From positions 54,171 to 118,170 of the forward strand of contig JABFVL010000036.1 of the NCBI GenBank assembly GCA_013362805.1: a DNA stretch of 64,000 nucleotides, written 5' to 3'. Positions 18,425 through 28,708 of this stretch are shown piece by piece. Each line of letters begins with the position of its first letter. Position 1 is the stretch's first letter. The DNA is from Mycobacteriales bacterium (GTDB taxonomy: Bacteria > Actinomycetota > Actinomycetes > Mycobacteriales > QHCE01). Under the pieces are notes generated by a model. That model was not told where the DNA came from. It worked only from the letters and a program-made list of their open reading frames with translations, and searched no databases. A program made the translations under genes and the position numbers.

Positions 18425-19542
18425 GTGGCGTCCTCCTGTTTGCTCAAATACCGCACATACCAATCGATGTACCGCGCCACTTGTTCATCGGGAAGTGGCA
18501 CGTCCAGCACGGAGGTGCCGATCAGTTTTTCTGTGCTGCTCAGGTCGAAAAATCTGGTCTCACGCATATAGGAGACGTTGAACCGCAATTCATCATCGAC
18601 AGCTTCATCGATGGAGGTGAACTCATCTGGATCGTTCACACAAATCGGCGGTTTCATATCGAGTCGCTGCGCCAAAAGCCGCAAGAAATCCCCTACCTGG
18701 GGCTGTTGCGCGTTGGCGAGATGGTAGATGCCGCTGTCGCCTCCAGCCACGACAACGCCCACCGCCCCTTGGGCAACTCGATCTACTGGAATCAAATTGC
18801 CCAAGGCCTCCGCGCGCACCCGAAGCCGCAAGGGCCGGAACACCAGCAAATCTCCCGCGCGTTCTCGCACCTCTTTACGCAAGTCATAGAGGCCCTTCAT
18901 AAACGCGTAAAAGCCACTGAAATTGGTGGCGAAATAGGTGCGGCTATGCCCGACCACGACGCTCGGACGAAACACCCGAACCTTCTGGAACGTACTCGCG
19001 AGAACCAATTCCTCGGCCCGGACCTTGCTGCGCTCATACCAGTTGTTCCAAATATCTGGACCATCACTAGGTATTGGTTCAGCCGCAATGTGTCCTTCCC
19101 GCCGCCCTGACACATATGCCGTGCTGATTTGGTTAAACCCGGTCACGCCAAGTCGCTCGGCCAAGCCGAGGACAGCCCGGGTGCCCTCCACATTGTGCGC
19201 CAAAATGCTGTCTTTGAACTCGTCCTCAAACGACAGCGACGCGGCTGAATGCCAGAGTTGATCGGCGGGCCCTATTTCGTTTTCATCGGCGCAGTGTGGC
19301 GTCAGCACGTTGCCAGGAACCGCGCGCACGCGTGTTGCGATCGCCTCCGCTAATTCGTGCTGACCATAACCGCGGGCCGCGTGGCGGAGCGCCCGATGCA
19401 GCCGCTCGGCTGGAGAAGCACCTGCCAGGGGTCGCACTAAACACGTGATGCGCGCATCAGTGTTCGCTAACAACTCCAGCACGATCGCGCCGCCGACAAA
19501 CCCCGTTGCCCCGGTAACGACATGATGTTCTTCAAAGCTCAC
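18421..19542 (-). CDS. stand-alone thioester-reductase-like SDR (NAD-binding_4/male-sterility type)
   Basis: A 373-aa extended SDR. TGATGFVG (10-17) is the NAD(P)-binding motif, and Ser140, Tyr169 and Lys173 (YERSK) form the catalytic set. The overall pattern is that of the reductase domains of carboxylic acid reductases and NRPS/PKS terminal R domains, which turn an acyl thioester into an aldehyde or alcohol. The GTG start at 19542 has a GGAGGG site and overlaps the stop of the ligase gene (GTGA); a start nine codons upstream is less likely. Since PKS3 has no thioesterase, this enzyme is one candidate for reductive chain release. An ordinary SDR acting on a free ketone or sugar-like substrate is the alternative. 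Confidence 0.82.
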   Translation of the reverse strand: MSFEEHHVVTGATGFVGGAIVLELLANTDARITCLVRPLAGASPAERLHRALRHAARGYGQHELAEAIATRVRAVPGNVLTPHCADENEIGPADQLWHSAASLSFEDEFKDSILAHNVEGTRAVLGLAERLGVTGFNQISTAYVSGRREGHIAAEPIPSDGPDIWNNWYERSKVRAEELVLASTFQKVRVFRPSVVVGHSRTYFATNFSGFYAFMKGLYDLRKEVRERAGDLLVFRPLRLRVRAEALGNLIPVDRVAQGAVGVVVAGGDSGIYHLANAQQPQVGDFLRLLAQRLDMKPPICVNDPDEFTSIDEAVDDELRFNVSYMRETRFFDLSSTEKLIGTSVLDVPLPDEQVARYIDWYVRYLSKQEDAT

Positions 19543-20342
19543 GATTGCCCTCCAGCGATGTTCGGCCAAGCGGAACGATCATTGCCGTGGGCGTGAATCA
19601 AAGCAAGCGCGATGCGTTCCAAACCGAACGCCATGCACGCGCTATGTGCGGTGGAACCGTCAGCGTTAGCAATCCCAAATCTGGTTCCCAAGTGGTCGGT
19701 GTGGTAGTTCGCCGAGGCGATCGCCGTGCCCGGATCGTCATCCGATACAGGCGCGACAAACTCAAATTTGAGTCCTTGTTCCAGCTGGGAAGCGTTCATG
19801 ACTCTTCCCCCCGGCCCGAAGAACGGGTCCGTTGCTTGTTCCACACGCACGGCCAAGCCCCAGGAATTCAACAATTTTTCGGTACGCTCGATCCACTCGG
19901 CGCGCCAGCGCTGACATAGCTCCGGCCGCCCCACCATCACCTGCTCGCGCATTCGGAAAGTGCGGAAACGCCCCAGCTCCGTCGTTGACTCGTGTCGATA
20001 GCAATAGCCGGCGATGTTGAACAGTTCGGGACGTTCGATGACGCGGTCGGCGAGTTGTGCGTATACGTGGTAGCACACCGCAGGAGCCAATACGACCGAA
20101 TCGTGCAGCCGCTCAGTGTCGTCAAAGGCGTGCACGGTTCCCAACAATTGCGGGAACGACTCGGTATATTCGGCGCGCTCTAATAATGCCACCGGTACCA
20201 CGGGCGGGCACCAATGTGGTTCATGCGCGCCAGCAACAGAGTTGATGCCCGTTTGCAGATCCGCGATAACCCGCTCAAAGGCCGGGGTGAACAGCAAGGT
20301 GCCATCCAACAGCGGGGGCTGTGCCCACGTTGAGGCGATCAT
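19539..20342 (-). CDS. amino acid:[carrier protein] ligase, truncated seryl-tRNA synthetase homologue
   Basis: A 267-aa class II aminoacyl-tRNA-synthetase catalytic core without the tRNA-binding N-terminal domain of SerRS. Motif 2 lies at about 113-134 (YCYRHE, FRMREQ) and motif 3 at about 235-247 (FGLERIAL). Cys90, Glu133 and Cys236 fit the zinc-binding Cys/Glu/Cys set known from archaeal-type SerRS and from the amino acid:CP ligases, which activate glycine or alanine as adenylates and charge a small carrier protein instead of tRNA. The cognate partner is probably the carrier protein at 21460-21732, whose sequence around the Ser resembles known partners of this family. The start overlaps the dehydrogenase stop. 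The amino acid used is not predictable here; glycine or alanine is the family norm. Confidence 0.85.
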   Translation of the reverse strand: MIASTWAQPPLLDGTLLFTPAFERVIADLQTGINSVAGAHEPHWCPPVVPVALLERAEYTESFPQLLGTVHAFDDTERLHDSVVLAPAVCYHVYAQLADRVIERPELFNIAGYCYRHESTTELGRFRTFRMREQVMVGRPELCQRWRAEWIERTEKLLNSWGLAVRVEQATDPFFGPGGRVMNASQLEQGLKFEFVAPVSDDDPGTAIASANYHTDHLGTRFGIANADGSTAHSACMAFGLERIALALIHAHGNDRSAWPNIAGGQS

Positions 20343-21463
20343 GACGATGCCCCCGTTCCAGTGAGCAAAAGCAGCTCGGCGTTAGCCTGCTCCAATTTCG
20401 TGTTGGCGATCATCAACCGCGCCGAATACAAATCCCGCAGGTGGCGGGCCACAGAGTAATCTCCAGTTTCCTGATAGCCAGGAACTCCGCAGATTTCCAA
20501 AGCTCGCTCCACCACCTGCACGGCTTGCATCGACACAGTCAACTTCAGCGCGTTCGCGGCTACCGTCACCGATTCTGAAATCTCAACGTCCGGGCCATGA
20601 TATTGCGCGGCGAACTGAGCCACTGCCGCCCGAAGCAGCGACAACTGCGCGTGAGCGGCAGCCAACCTTGGGTCAGAATGGCCCATCGCGTGGGCTTTGC
20701 GACGGACCAACAACGCGGCGCGGCGCACCGCATCGGCGGCGATGCCCGTCCACACCGCGGACCACAGCAGATGTGAAAGCGGCACCATGCACCCGGATGC
20801 GATCTGCGCGAACGGCAACGGCAGCACCTGTTGAGCTCGAACCGCGGCATCAACTTGGAACCCGGGACTACACGTGCCACGCATGCCCATGGTGTTCCAA
20901 CTGCCCGTCGGGGTCAAAGTGACCTGCGAAGAATGCGCGAGCACCAAAACTTGATCGTGTTGTTCGGCGTTCTCGTCACGACGCAAGGTCACCAGCAACG
21001 CGTCGGCCTGCGCACCATAAGAGATGGTGCTGGCTCGTTTTGTAAACGTGAGATCAGGCCGCAATGCCGCGTCGCTTCGACGCATATCACCGCCGATTCC
21101 TTCCTCCGACGTCACTGAGGCGACCAGCAGCTGCTCCCGCGCCGCCCGACGCAGAAACTCGGTGATCTCTAAAGATGCGGTCCCCATTGTCAGGCAACCC
21201 ACCTGCAGCTGATGCATCGCGAAGATCATCGCGGTGGAGCCGCAACACTCACCAATCGCGGCGGCGACTTCGGCAAGCTCAGCAGGGGTGAAACCGAGGC
21301 CGCCATATTCGGTGGGAATCCCCGCGGCGAACAGGCCAGCTTCCCGCAAAGCTTTGACGCTCAGCTCAGGGAACTGCGTCTCTCGGTCGGCGGCAATTGC
21401 TTCTACGCGGAGCAGCGGGGCTAACTTCGCGATGGTCGATAGAGCGTCGGAAAGGGTCATCAC
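20339..21463 (-). CDS. acyl-CoA-dehydrogenase-like flavoenzyme
   Basis: A 374-aa protein of the acyl-CoA dehydrogenase fold. The N-terminal helical domain carries the typical IPTEYGGLGF segment, the middle strand domain includes MGMRGTCS, and the C-terminal helical bundle ends in a RHLRDLYSARLMIANT segment. Homologues in natural-product clusters oxidise amino acids bound to carrier proteins (for example prolyl to pyrrolyl) as well as acyl-CoA. Its position between a carrier protein and an amino acid:CP ligase suggests that it oxidises an aminoacyl-S-carrier, for instance to an imine or enamine; this is inference. Start: GTG at 21463 (or the following ATG) behind AAGGAGG, overlapping the carrier-protein stop. 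Confidence 0.88.
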   Translation of the reverse strand: MMTLSDALSTIAKLAPLLRVEAIAADRETQFPELSVKALREAGLFAAGIPTEYGGLGFTPAELAEVAAAIGECCGSTAMIFAMHQLQVGCLTMGTASLEITEFLRRAAREQLLVASVTSEEGIGGDMRRSDAALRPDLTFTKRASTISYGAQADALLVTLRRDENAEQHDQVLVLAHSSQVTLTPTGSWNTMGMRGTCSPGFQVDAAVRAQQVLPLPFAQIASGCMVPLSHLLWSAVWTGIAADAVRRAALLVRRKAHAMGHSDPRLAAAHAQLSLLRAAVAQFAAQYHGPDVEISESVTVAANALKLTVSMQAVQVVERALEICGVPGYQETGDYSVARHLRDLYSARLMIANTKLEQANAELLLLTGTGASS

Positions 21464-21732
21464 TGCGGGCCTCCTTGGGAGGGCACTAAAGGTGTCGCCT
21501 CAGCCACGAGATTTTCAATGGATGTGAATAAGGAGCGACCTAGTCGGTCTTCTGGAAACTCGATACCCAGCTCCGCCTCGATCGCTAGCAACACGCGCAC
21601 CGAACGCAGCGAGGTCAGCCCGTGCGCGTGCAGATCATCGTTGGCTCGCAATGAATCGACGGGCACGGCTAACTGTCCCTGGGCCGCTAACGCGGCCCGA
21701 ATGACCTGCTCGCATCGTTGTTGGTCGCTCAT
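21460..21732 (-). CDS. stand-alone carrier protein 2, likely partner of the amino acid:CP ligase
   Basis: A 90-aa carrier protein with the pantetheine Ser in HGLTSLRSVRVLLAIE near residue 40, followed by LGIEFPEDRL and FTSIENL. The GLTS motif with a following I-E-F-P segment is what I recall for the carrier proteins charged by SerRS-like amino acid:CP ligases, and such a ligase is encoded two genes downstream. It overlaps its neighbours on both sides by 4 nt, so it is made in step with them. I infer that it carries the activated amino acid while the flavoenzyme acts on it. Confidence 0.9.
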   Translation of the reverse strand: MSDQQRCEQVIRAALAAQGQLAVPVDSLRANDDLHAHGLTSLRSVRVLLAIEAELGIEFPEDRLGRSLFTSIENLVAEATPLVPSQGGPQ

Positions 21733-22616
21733 CGGCCCTCCAGGGTGGTGAGGGTTAGGTCCAGTTGTTGTTTTTCCCGGTCAATGAGGTCACGAACCAT
21801 TCGCACAACTCGTGCGTCAGTGCGCCCACTTTCGCGCGCCAAAGTATGAACCAAGTACCAGCGACGAGTTAACGACGCGAAACCCGCGGCGATGGGCTCC
21901 AGTTCCGGATACGTTGCGGTGAGGTAGCGGGCAAGCTTTGTCAGATACATTCGTTCGGCCGCCAGCCCTGATACATCGGCGAGCAGTCCACTTTCGGCGA
22001 TAACCTTGGCGTACAGCGCGATCTCATCTAGATCGGCGGCGTTCTCGCGCACATCAGCGGCCCACGCGCTTAACACATCGGCCGCGGTAGCCTTCGCCGG
22101 TGTGCGGCTTCGCGCGGTAAACAGCAGAAAGTTTTCCGCAGCGGATCCGGAACGCATATCTCGCCATTGGTCAACGGAATATGCAACCGGAATCGGTTGG
22201 TTCATTGGGTCGATAATGACGACACCGTTGGGGTTCGCCGAAACTAAGAGGACACAATGCGCTAGATGTTCGATGCCCTCATAGGGAGATCGCAGATAAA
22301 ACGCGTCCACGGCCGCCGCCACTGGGCCGTCGCCGAGAGCAGCTGACTCGGCGTCAAACGCCGCAACGAAATCGGCGAATCGATGAGCCGTCAGACCCAC
22401 ATCATGTGTGCGATTGGCGGCCTGTAAGAACCGGGGACTGCCGGCTAATCGTCCCGTGTCAGGGTAAGCCTGCGCGCCCCAGGACAACGTGAGCACCGAT
22501 TCGGCGCCTGGAAGGCCCCGCCATGCTAATAAGTTCGCCAAACACTGCTGATAACAGCTGCCATAGGGCGCCTCACCGGTGTATTTCAGGGCCGGATACG
22601 CAATTGACGTCATCAC
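21729..22616 (-). CDS. BtrH/C39-like cysteine acyltransferase
   Basis: A 295-aa protein. The N-terminal half resembles BtrH_N, a papain/C39-like fold: Cys21 in [14 protein letters not shown], His120 in HLAHCVLLV and Asp136 in VVIIDPMNQ are the likely catalytic triad. The DAFYLRSPY segment before the His is also typical. BtrH of butirosin biosynthesis moves an aminoacyl chain from a carrier protein to an amine. The C-terminal helical half (about 170-295) has no recognisable motif. Placed right after PKS3, which has no thioesterase, and before a carrier protein, it could join the polyketide and the aminoacyl unit or release the chain. The start is GTG at 22616 (GTGA overlap with the PKS3 stop) or ATG at 22613. 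Confidence 0.72.
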   Translation of the reverse strand: MMTSIAYPALKYTGEAPYGSCYQQCLANLLAWRGLPGAESVLTLSWGAQAYPDTGRLAGSPRFLQAANRTHDVGLTAHRFADFVAAFDAESAALGDGPVAAAVDAFYLRSPYEGIEHLAHCVLLVSANPNGVVIIDPMNQPIPVAYSVDQWRDMRSGSAAENFLLFTARSRTPAKATAADVLSAWAADVRENAADLDEIALYAKVIAESGLLADVSGLAAERMYLTKLARYLTATYPELEPIAAGFASLTRRWYLVHTLARESGRTDARVVRMVRDLIDREKQQLDLTLTTLEGR

Positions 22617-25600
22617 GTGGCCTCCTTAGCAAACATTTCCGCCAGCACATGGCGGGCCAGTTCGGCTAGTGACTCGAAGTCAAATACCACAGTGGCGGGT
22701 AGGGCGAGTTCCGTTTCGGCAGTGAGACGGTTGCGCAGCTCAACGGCGGTGAGCGAGTCGAAACCAAGCTCTTTCACGGGTTGCTCGGCACCGATCTGGC
22801 CAGACACTTCATACCCAAGCACGTGCGCCGCGTAGTCACACAACGCCGCGATCGTCACCGCTTCTCGGTCTTGCACTGGCAATTTCGCCAGAACATTCGA
22901 CAGCAGTTCGCTTGAGGAGACTGGTTCCCGCGGCGCGGATTTGCCGGTCGCGGTAACAATATCGGCGGGGATCAGCGTGGGGCCGGGCCGCGCGATAGCT
23001 TGATCGAAAAGCGCGAGTGCCCGTTCAGTGGGCAGCGGGCGAACCCCACCACGCGATGCCCGACGCGCGCTTACCTCGTCCAACTCATGCGCCATACCCG
23101 CATCCCACGGCCCCCAGGCCAGCGATTTGGCGGGCAGTCCCTCGCTCGCCCGCTGGTGAGCGAGGGCATCCAAATAGGCATTCGCGGCGCTGTAGCTTGA
23201 CTGACCGGCATTGCCCACTGTTCCCGAAATCGAAGAGAACAGCACGAACATGCGCACGCTGGATAGCTGGGCGGTGAGTTCATGCAAATAATCGGCACCA
23301 GTGATCTTTGGAGCACCGACCGCCGCCACTCGCTCTGGCGTCAACGTGGAAATAGCGGCGTCATCTAGCACGCCGGCCGCGTGCACCACACCGGAAAGGG
23401 GGTGCTCAACCGGGATGGATGCAATGAGGTCCGAGAGCTGCGCCTTGTCCGCCACATCGCAGGCCACGATTCGCACCTGAGCTCCGAGAAGCTCCAACTC
23501 ATCTCGCAGCTCGGGGGAAGCCGCGGCTCCTCGTCGCGAGGTCAACACCAAGTGACGCACGCCGTGTGTGTTCACCAAATGGCGAGCGATAACGGCGCCG
23601 AGCGCGCCAGTTCCACCAGTAATAAGCACGGTGCCATCGGAATCCACTGCGGGTGTCGGCATCGTGAGCGCGATCTTGCCGATATGGCGGGCGGAAGACA
23701 TAAAGCGGAACGCGTCAACCGCTTGACGTACATCCCAGCAACGCACTGGCAACGGAGGCAACGTGCCTTGTTCACAGGCGTTTCGTACAGCGCCCAACAC
23801 CTCGGCTATATCACGTGGTTCCAGTTGCGCCAGGTCGAAAGCTTGATACCGCAGGTGTGGATGAGTAATGGCGATTTGCTTTGAGTCACGAATATCGGTT
23901 TTTCCAATTTCGGCCCATCGTCCTTTGGGGTGCATGATGTCCAAAGTGGCGTCGACAAACTCCCCGGCCAGTGAGTTGAGAACAACATTCATGCCTTCGC
24001 CATTGCTGACGCGCATAAACTGCTCGGCGAATTCCAGGGTTCGGCTCGAAGCTAGGTGATCTTGAGGGATGCCCAAGGCGCGCACCGCTGCCCACTTTGC
24101 TGGGCTGGCCGTGGCGTAAACCTCCGCGCCAAGCTGGGTGGCGATGTGAATGGCGGCCATACCCACGCCGCCAGCACCGGCGTGAATCAATACCTTCTCC
24201 CCGGCCCGAAGTTGCGCGATGTCGCGCAGGCAATGCCACGCCGTGGCGTAGACAACGGGCATAGTTGCCGCTTCGACGAACGACCATCCGCGCGGAACAC
24301 GAATCAGCTGGTGCACGTCGGCGATTACATGGGAACTGAATGCACTGGGAACGAGCCCCGCTACGTGATCACCTACCCGAAAGTCGTCAACATCTGGACC
24401 AATCTCGACGATTTCACCGGCCATCTCCCCGCCCAAAGGTGGGACGACACCTGGGTACATACCAAGCACGGTGAGCACATCTCGGAAGTTGACACCGGCC
24501 GCGCGTACCCGGACGCGTACCTGACCGACGCTCAAGGGTTCGCTCGGGGCTTCCATCGCGGTCATGCCAGAGCTCAGCTCGCCAGACCCGGTGCCCACGA
24601 GTTGCCACGGCCCATCGGGCAGTTCGATACCGGAGTCGGCGGGAACGACCTCCGGAATCCACATGCGCCCACCACGCAGCGCGATGTGAGACTCGCCGCT
24701 GGCCAAGACACGCCCCAGTTCATAGCGCTGAGGTTCATCGAGGTCGATAATGACTATCCGGCCGGGCTGCTCTTGTTGTACTGATCGCACGAAGCCCCAG
24801 AGCGCGGCGCCCGCACGACTGTGCACATTGTTCCCATCGGCCGGCACAGCGCCGTGCGTGAGGACCACGAGTTGCCCATGCGGTCGGACTTCCACGAAAG
24901 TCTGAATCACCGCGAGCGCGTCGCGAAGCATGCTCGGCGCGGAAGCTTCATCGAATCCGACTACAACGGTGTGATTCTCGGGGATGTCGCTCAGATCAGT
25001 GTGGGTCGGGAAACCATATCCCCATCGATCGGCGCCCAAGATCGCCCATTGCGGATCGTCATATGTGTCGGGTAGCGTGATTTCATTCCACTGCTGTTGA
25101 TACAGGGCCCCTGAAGACGATTGAGTCTTAACTGGACGTATAGCCAATGCCCGCACGGTAAGCACAGGCACGCCCTGCTCGTCGCACAGATCAATCGCAT
25201 ACGTGGTCTCATCAATAGGCCGCATGTGCACACGCAATGTCGTTACATCCGTGCGGTGCGCGCTCACCCCGGAGAAAGAGAACGGCACCATCGCACGACT
25301 AAAATCGGCATCCGACGCGCCAATGGTGTGGAGCACGGCATCGATAAGCGCCGGATGTAGCCCATATCCATTGGGGCCGCGCGTGGCGGCATCGGGCAAC
25401 TGCACTTCCGCATATAGTTCGGCTCCATCGCGCCAGATTCGCCGCACGCCTTGGAAAGCCGGACCATAGTGGTAGCCGAGCTCCGCAATGTCTTCGTAGA
25501 AGTTGTCGATCTCCACCGGAACCGCACCGATTGGCGGCCATTGTTCGAGGGAGGCTCCCTGCGGATCTTGCTCCGTCAACTCGCCGGTCGCATGTTTTGT

Positions 25601-28600
25601 CCAGTTGCCTGCGGCGTCCTGCGAATACACGGCGAAGGCCCGTGCGTTCGTCACCGACAGGCGCACGCTCACAGCTTCCCCGGTGGGAATTACCAACGGT
25701 TCACGCAAAGTGAGCTCAGCGATGCCAGGCATGCCTACTCGGGCACCCACCGCGAGCGCCAGTTCGAGAAACCCTGTGCCGGGAAACAAAACTTGCGCGC
25801 CAATCGTGTGATCCACTAGCCAGGGATATTCCTCGACTGACAACTCGCCGGTGAAAATCCAGCCAGCCCCCTCGGGCAGTTCGATGGCGTTGGCCAAGAT
25901 GGGATGCTCTCGGTTCACTGGCTTGGGCGCGGCGAGCGCGTGTGGTGTTTCATCGATCCAAAACGTGTGGCGCTCGAACGCGTATGTCGGCAGCGGGACA
26001 ATGTGCGCGTCAATGCCCTGGAAGAAGCTCGACCAGTTCACTGAATATCCGCTGGCGTGTAGCGATGAGACAGCTTCGGTCATCACATCAACATCGGCGC
26101 GGTTCTTGCGCATGGATGACAGCACAAGAGCGCCAGGTTCAATGAGGTTCTGGTGCACCATGCTCGTCAAGGTGCCCTGCGGGCCCACTTCGAGAAAACG
26201 CTCCGCACCTAGCGCGACGAGCGCATCCACACCGTCAGCAAAGCGGACCGTGCGACGAATGTGTTCCGCCCAATATGACCGTTCAGTCAGCTCAGCACCG
26301 GCGCGTTGGCCGGAAACGTTCGCGACAATCGGAATTTTCGGTTCGTGAAACGTGAGTCCCGCGATCGCGTCAGCGAATTTTTCGAGGATCGGGTCCATAA
26401 GCGGCGAATGGAAGGCATGCGAAACCGTGAGCGGAGTGACTTTAATCCCTTGCTCAGCAAGCACATCAGCTATCTGGGCCACCGCGGCCGCTTCGCCGGA
26501 AATGACAGTGGCGTTCGGAGCGTTTACCGCCGCTATCGCCACGGCATCGGTAAGCCCGGATGTTTTTATAACGTGTCGTGCCTCATCTTCGCTAGCGCTG
26601 AGCGCGGACATCGCGCCGCCAGCGGGCAGGCTTTGCATGAGATGCCCACGGGCGGCAACCAAAGTGCACGCATCAGCCAACGAAAAGACACCGGCGGCAT
26701 GCGCCGCAGTGATTTCCCCGATGGAATGGCCGCTGACCAGCTGGGGCGTTACTCCCCAGGATTGCCATAGGCGCAGCAAAGCGACTTCCACCGCGAACAA
26801 TGCGGCTTGGGTGTACTTGGTGTGGTTGAGCAGTTCGGAGGTCGGCTCGGTAAAAACAAGCTCTTTTATGCCAACTCGGGCGGCGTCGTCCCACTGTCCT
26901 AGCGCTGCGTCAAGCTGCGCGCAGGTCTCGTCAAATGCCGAGGCGAAGGCTCCGAACGTGTCGTAAAGTTCACGCGCCATGCCACCGTATTGTGCGCCCT
27001 GCCCGGTGAACAGAAACGCGATTTTCGCGTTGGTGGCGATGTCGCCAGTTCTGATAAGCCTGGGATGTGGATGCCCGGCGACAAGGGCCTTGAGCGCCTC
27101 CACACACTCTTGCTGGCTGCGGCCGAGCACCACGGCGCGGTGCGCGAAGTGGGTGCGCGCCGTGGCGAGCGTGAATCCGATGTTGACGAGGGAACTTTCG
27201 GGGTGACGGTCGAGGTGTTCGAGCAGCCGCTTGGCTTGCCCAGTCAGTGCGGTGCGGGATTTAGCCGAAAGCGGCCATGCAATGAGCCTGCTTGGCTCAT
27301 CTTTTTCTTGCCGCTCCACTTGTTGGGGTGCTTGTTCCAAAATGAGGTGCGCGTTTGTCCCGCTGATCCCAAACGCGGATATCCCAGCTCGACGTGGATG
27401 CGCGTTCTCGGGCCACTGTTGAGCTTGGGATAGCAGGGCGAGGGCGCCGCTGCTCCAATCTATGTGCGGCGAGGGTTGTTCAGAGTGCAAAGATCGCGGC
27501 AACATACCGTGACGCATCGCCATTGCCATTTTGATGACCCCGGCAACACCAGCGGCCGCTTGGGTATGTCCCATGTTTGACTTGATCGAGCCGAGCCATA
27601 GCGGCCTTTCAGCGGGTCGATCTTTGCCATATGTCGCAAGAAGTGCGCCGGCTTCGATGGGGTCGCCAAGGCGGGTGCCGGTGCCGTGGGCTTCGATCAC
27701 GTCCACCTCATGTGGCCCAATACCAGCGTTGGAAAGGGCTGAGTGGATGACTCGCTGTTGAGATGGACCGTTGGGAGCTGTGAGGCCGTTGGAGGCCCCA
27801 TCTTGGTTAATCGCACTGCCCTTCACAAGCGCCAAAATGTGGTGCCCGTTTCGTTGCGCGTCGCTGAGTCGCTCCAGCATGACCATGCCCGCACCCTCAG
27901 CCCACGCGGTGCCGTCGGCGCCAGCTCCAAACGATTTGCAGCGACCGTCCGGGGCCAGTCCTTGTTGCCGCGAAAATGTGATGAACATGCCCGGGTTTGC
28001 CATAACAGTGACGCCACCAGCGAGAGCTAGCCTGCAGTCTCCCTGACGTAATGCTTGTACGGCGAGGTGGATAGCGACGAGCGAGGACGAGCAGGCGGTG
28101 TCAACGGTGACGGCAGGGCCTTCCAGCCCGAAGGTATAAGCGATGCGCCCGGAGGCGACGCTGGTGACGGTGCCCGTCAGCAAATGCCCTTCCACATGTG
28201 GGGGCGCCTGGTGCAGTGGCGGACCATACGCGCTGTAGCCCAGGCCGATGAACACTCCGGTGTCGCTACCCCGGAGTGCACCTGGGTGTATGCCTGATTG
28301 CTCGATCGCTTCCCAGGAGGTTTCCATTAGCAACCGTTGCTGCGGGTCCATGGCGAGCGCTTCGCGGGGGCTTATGTCGAAGAAATCCGCGTCAAAATCA
28401 GCGGCTTTAGGAAGCAATCCCGCTTCCCGCACGTAGCTTTTACCAGGTTGTCCTGGGTCAGGGTCGTAAAGATTCTCGATATCCCAGCCTCGATCATCGG
28501 GCAGTGGGCTGATCGCGTCTTTCCCGTCTCTGGCTAAGTCCCACAAGTCCTCGGGGCTGGCGACACCCCCCGGGTATCGGCAACCGGCGGCGATAATCGC

Positions 28601-28708
28601 GATGGGTTCTCGGGCGGCTTCCTGAACCTGACGTAACTGCCGGCTGGTGCGATCCAGCTCGGCGGTGACCCGCTTAAGATATGCGAGAAGTTTTTCGTCA
28701 TTAGTCAT
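22613..28708 (-). CDS. PKS3: fully reducing type I polyketide synthase module (KS-AT-DH-ER-KR-ACP)
   Basis: A 2031-aa single-module protein. Residues 1-32 form a class 1a N-terminal docking coiled coil ([15 protein letters not shown]), a match for the C-terminus of PKS2. KS (34-460, Cys206, His341); AT with Ser662 and HAFH (764-767), predicting malonyl-CoA; DH with His967 and Asp1123, the motif again lacking the second Gly (H-x2-G-A); ER (about 1375-1685) with [10 protein letters not shown] (1509-1518); KR with GGTGALG (1698-1704), LDD (1781-1783), Tyr1839 and Lys1801; ACP with Ser1985. A fully saturated two-carbon extension is expected. The chain ends about 45 residues after the ACP serine with neither thioesterase nor docking domain, which marks it as the likely last module and requires a separate releasing enzyme. 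It is first in the nine-gene minus-strand operon. Confidence 0.97.
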   Translation of the reverse strand: MTNDEKLLAYLKRVTAELDRTSRQLRQVQEAAREPIAIIAAGCRYPGGVASPEDLWDLARDGKDAISPLPDDRGWDIENLYDPDPGQPGKSYVREAGLLPKAADFDADFFDISPREALAMDPQQRLLMETSWEAIEQSGIHPGALRGSDTGVFIGLGYSAYGPPLHQAPPHVEGHLLTGTVTSVASGRIAYTFGLEGPAVTVDTACSSSLVAIHLAVQALRQGDCRLALAGGVTVMANPGMFITFSRQQGLAPDGRCKSFGAGADGTAWAEGAGMVMLERLSDAQRNGHHILALVKGSAINQDGASNGLTAPNGPSQQRVIHSALSNAGIGPHEVDVIEAHGTGTRLGDPIEAGALLATYGKDRPAERPLWLGSIKSNMGHTQAAAGVAGVIKMAMAMRHGMLPRSLHSEQPSPHIDWSSGALALLSQAQQWPENAHPRRAGISAFGISGTNAHLILEQAPQQVERQEKDEPSRLIAWPLSAKSRTALTGQAKRLLEHLDRHPESSLVNIGFTLATARTHFAHRAVVLGRSQQECVEALKALVAGHPHPRLIRTGDIATNAKIAFLFTGQGAQYGGMARELYDTFGAFASAFDETCAQLDAALGQWDDAARVGIKELVFTEPTSELLNHTKYTQAALFAVEVALLRLWQSWGVTPQLVSGHSIGEITAAHAAGVFSLADACTLVAARGHLMQSLPAGGAMSALSASEDEARHVIKTSGLTDAVAIAAVNAPNATVISGEAAAVAQIADVLAEQGIKVTPLTVSHAFHSPLMDPILEKFADAIAGLTFHEPKIPIVANVSGQRAGAELTERSYWAEHIRRTVRFADGVDALVALGAERFLEVGPQGTLTSMVHQNLIEPGALVLSSMRKNRADVDVMTEAVSSLHASGYSVNWSSFFQGIDAHIVPLPTYAFERHTFWIDETPHALAAPKPVNREHPILANAIELPEGAGWIFTGELSVEEYPWLVDHTIGAQVLFPGTGFLELALAVGARVGMPGIAELTLREPLVIPTGEAVSVRLSVTNARAFAVYSQDAAGNWTKHATGELTEQDPQGASLEQWPPIGAVPVEIDNFYEDIAELGYHYGPAFQGVRRIWRDGAELYAEVQLPDAATRGPNGYGLHPALIDAVLHTIGASDADFSRAMVPFSFSGVSAHRTDVTTLRVHMRPIDETTYAIDLCDEQGVPVLTVRALAIRPVKTQSSSGALYQQQWNEITLPDTYDDPQWAILGADRWGYGFPTHTDLSDIPENHTVVVGFDEASAPSMLRDALAVIQTFVEVRPHGQLVVLTHGAVPADGNNVHSRAGAALWGFVRSVQQEQPGRIVIIDLDEPQRYELGRVLASGESHIALRGGRMWIPEVVPADSGIELPDGPWQLVGTGSGELSSGMTAMEAPSEPLSVGQVRVRVRAAGVNFRDVLTVLGMYPGVVPPLGGEMAGEIVEIGPDVDDFRVGDHVAGLVPSAFSSHVIADVHQLIRVPRGWSFVEAATMPVVYATAWHCLRDIAQLRAGEKVLIHAGAGGVGMAAIHIATQLGAEVYATASPAKWAAVRALGIPQDHLASSRTLEFAEQFMRVSNGEGMNVVLNSLAGEFVDATLDIMHPKGRWAEIGKTDIRDSKQIAITHPHLRYQAFDLAQLEPRDIAEVLGAVRNACEQGTLPPLPVRCWDVRQAVDAFRFMSSARHIGKIALTMPTPAVDSDGTVLITGGTGALGAVIARHLVNTHGVRHLVLTSRRGAAASPELRDELELLGAQVRIVACDVADKAQLSDLIASIPVEHPLSGVVHAAGVLDDAAISTLTPERVAAVGAPKITGADYLHELTAQLSSVRMFVLFSSISGTVGNAGQSSYSAANAYLDALAHQRASEGLPAKSLAWGPWDAGMAHELDEVSARRASRGGVRPLPTERALALFDQAIARPGPTLIPADIVTATGKSAPREPVSSSELLSNVLAKLPVQDREAVTIAALCDYAAHVLGYEVSGQIGAEQPVKELGFDSLTAVELRNRLTAETELALPATVVFDFESLAELARHVLAEMFAKEAT

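Noticed and set aside
18409..19110. 233-aa + strand frame opposite the reductase gene
   Set aside because: The minus-strand reductase has clear SDR motifs and operon overlaps; the + frame has none.
19539..20342. A second seryl-tRNA synthetase or truncated pseudogene
   Set aside because: The catalytic and zinc-site residues are intact, and the missing N-terminal domain is normal for amino acid:carrier protein ligases; the context contains a matching carrier protein.
24056..24784. 242-aa + strand frame opposite the PKS3 ER domain
   Set aside because: It is antisense to a conserved ER domain and lacks recognisable features.
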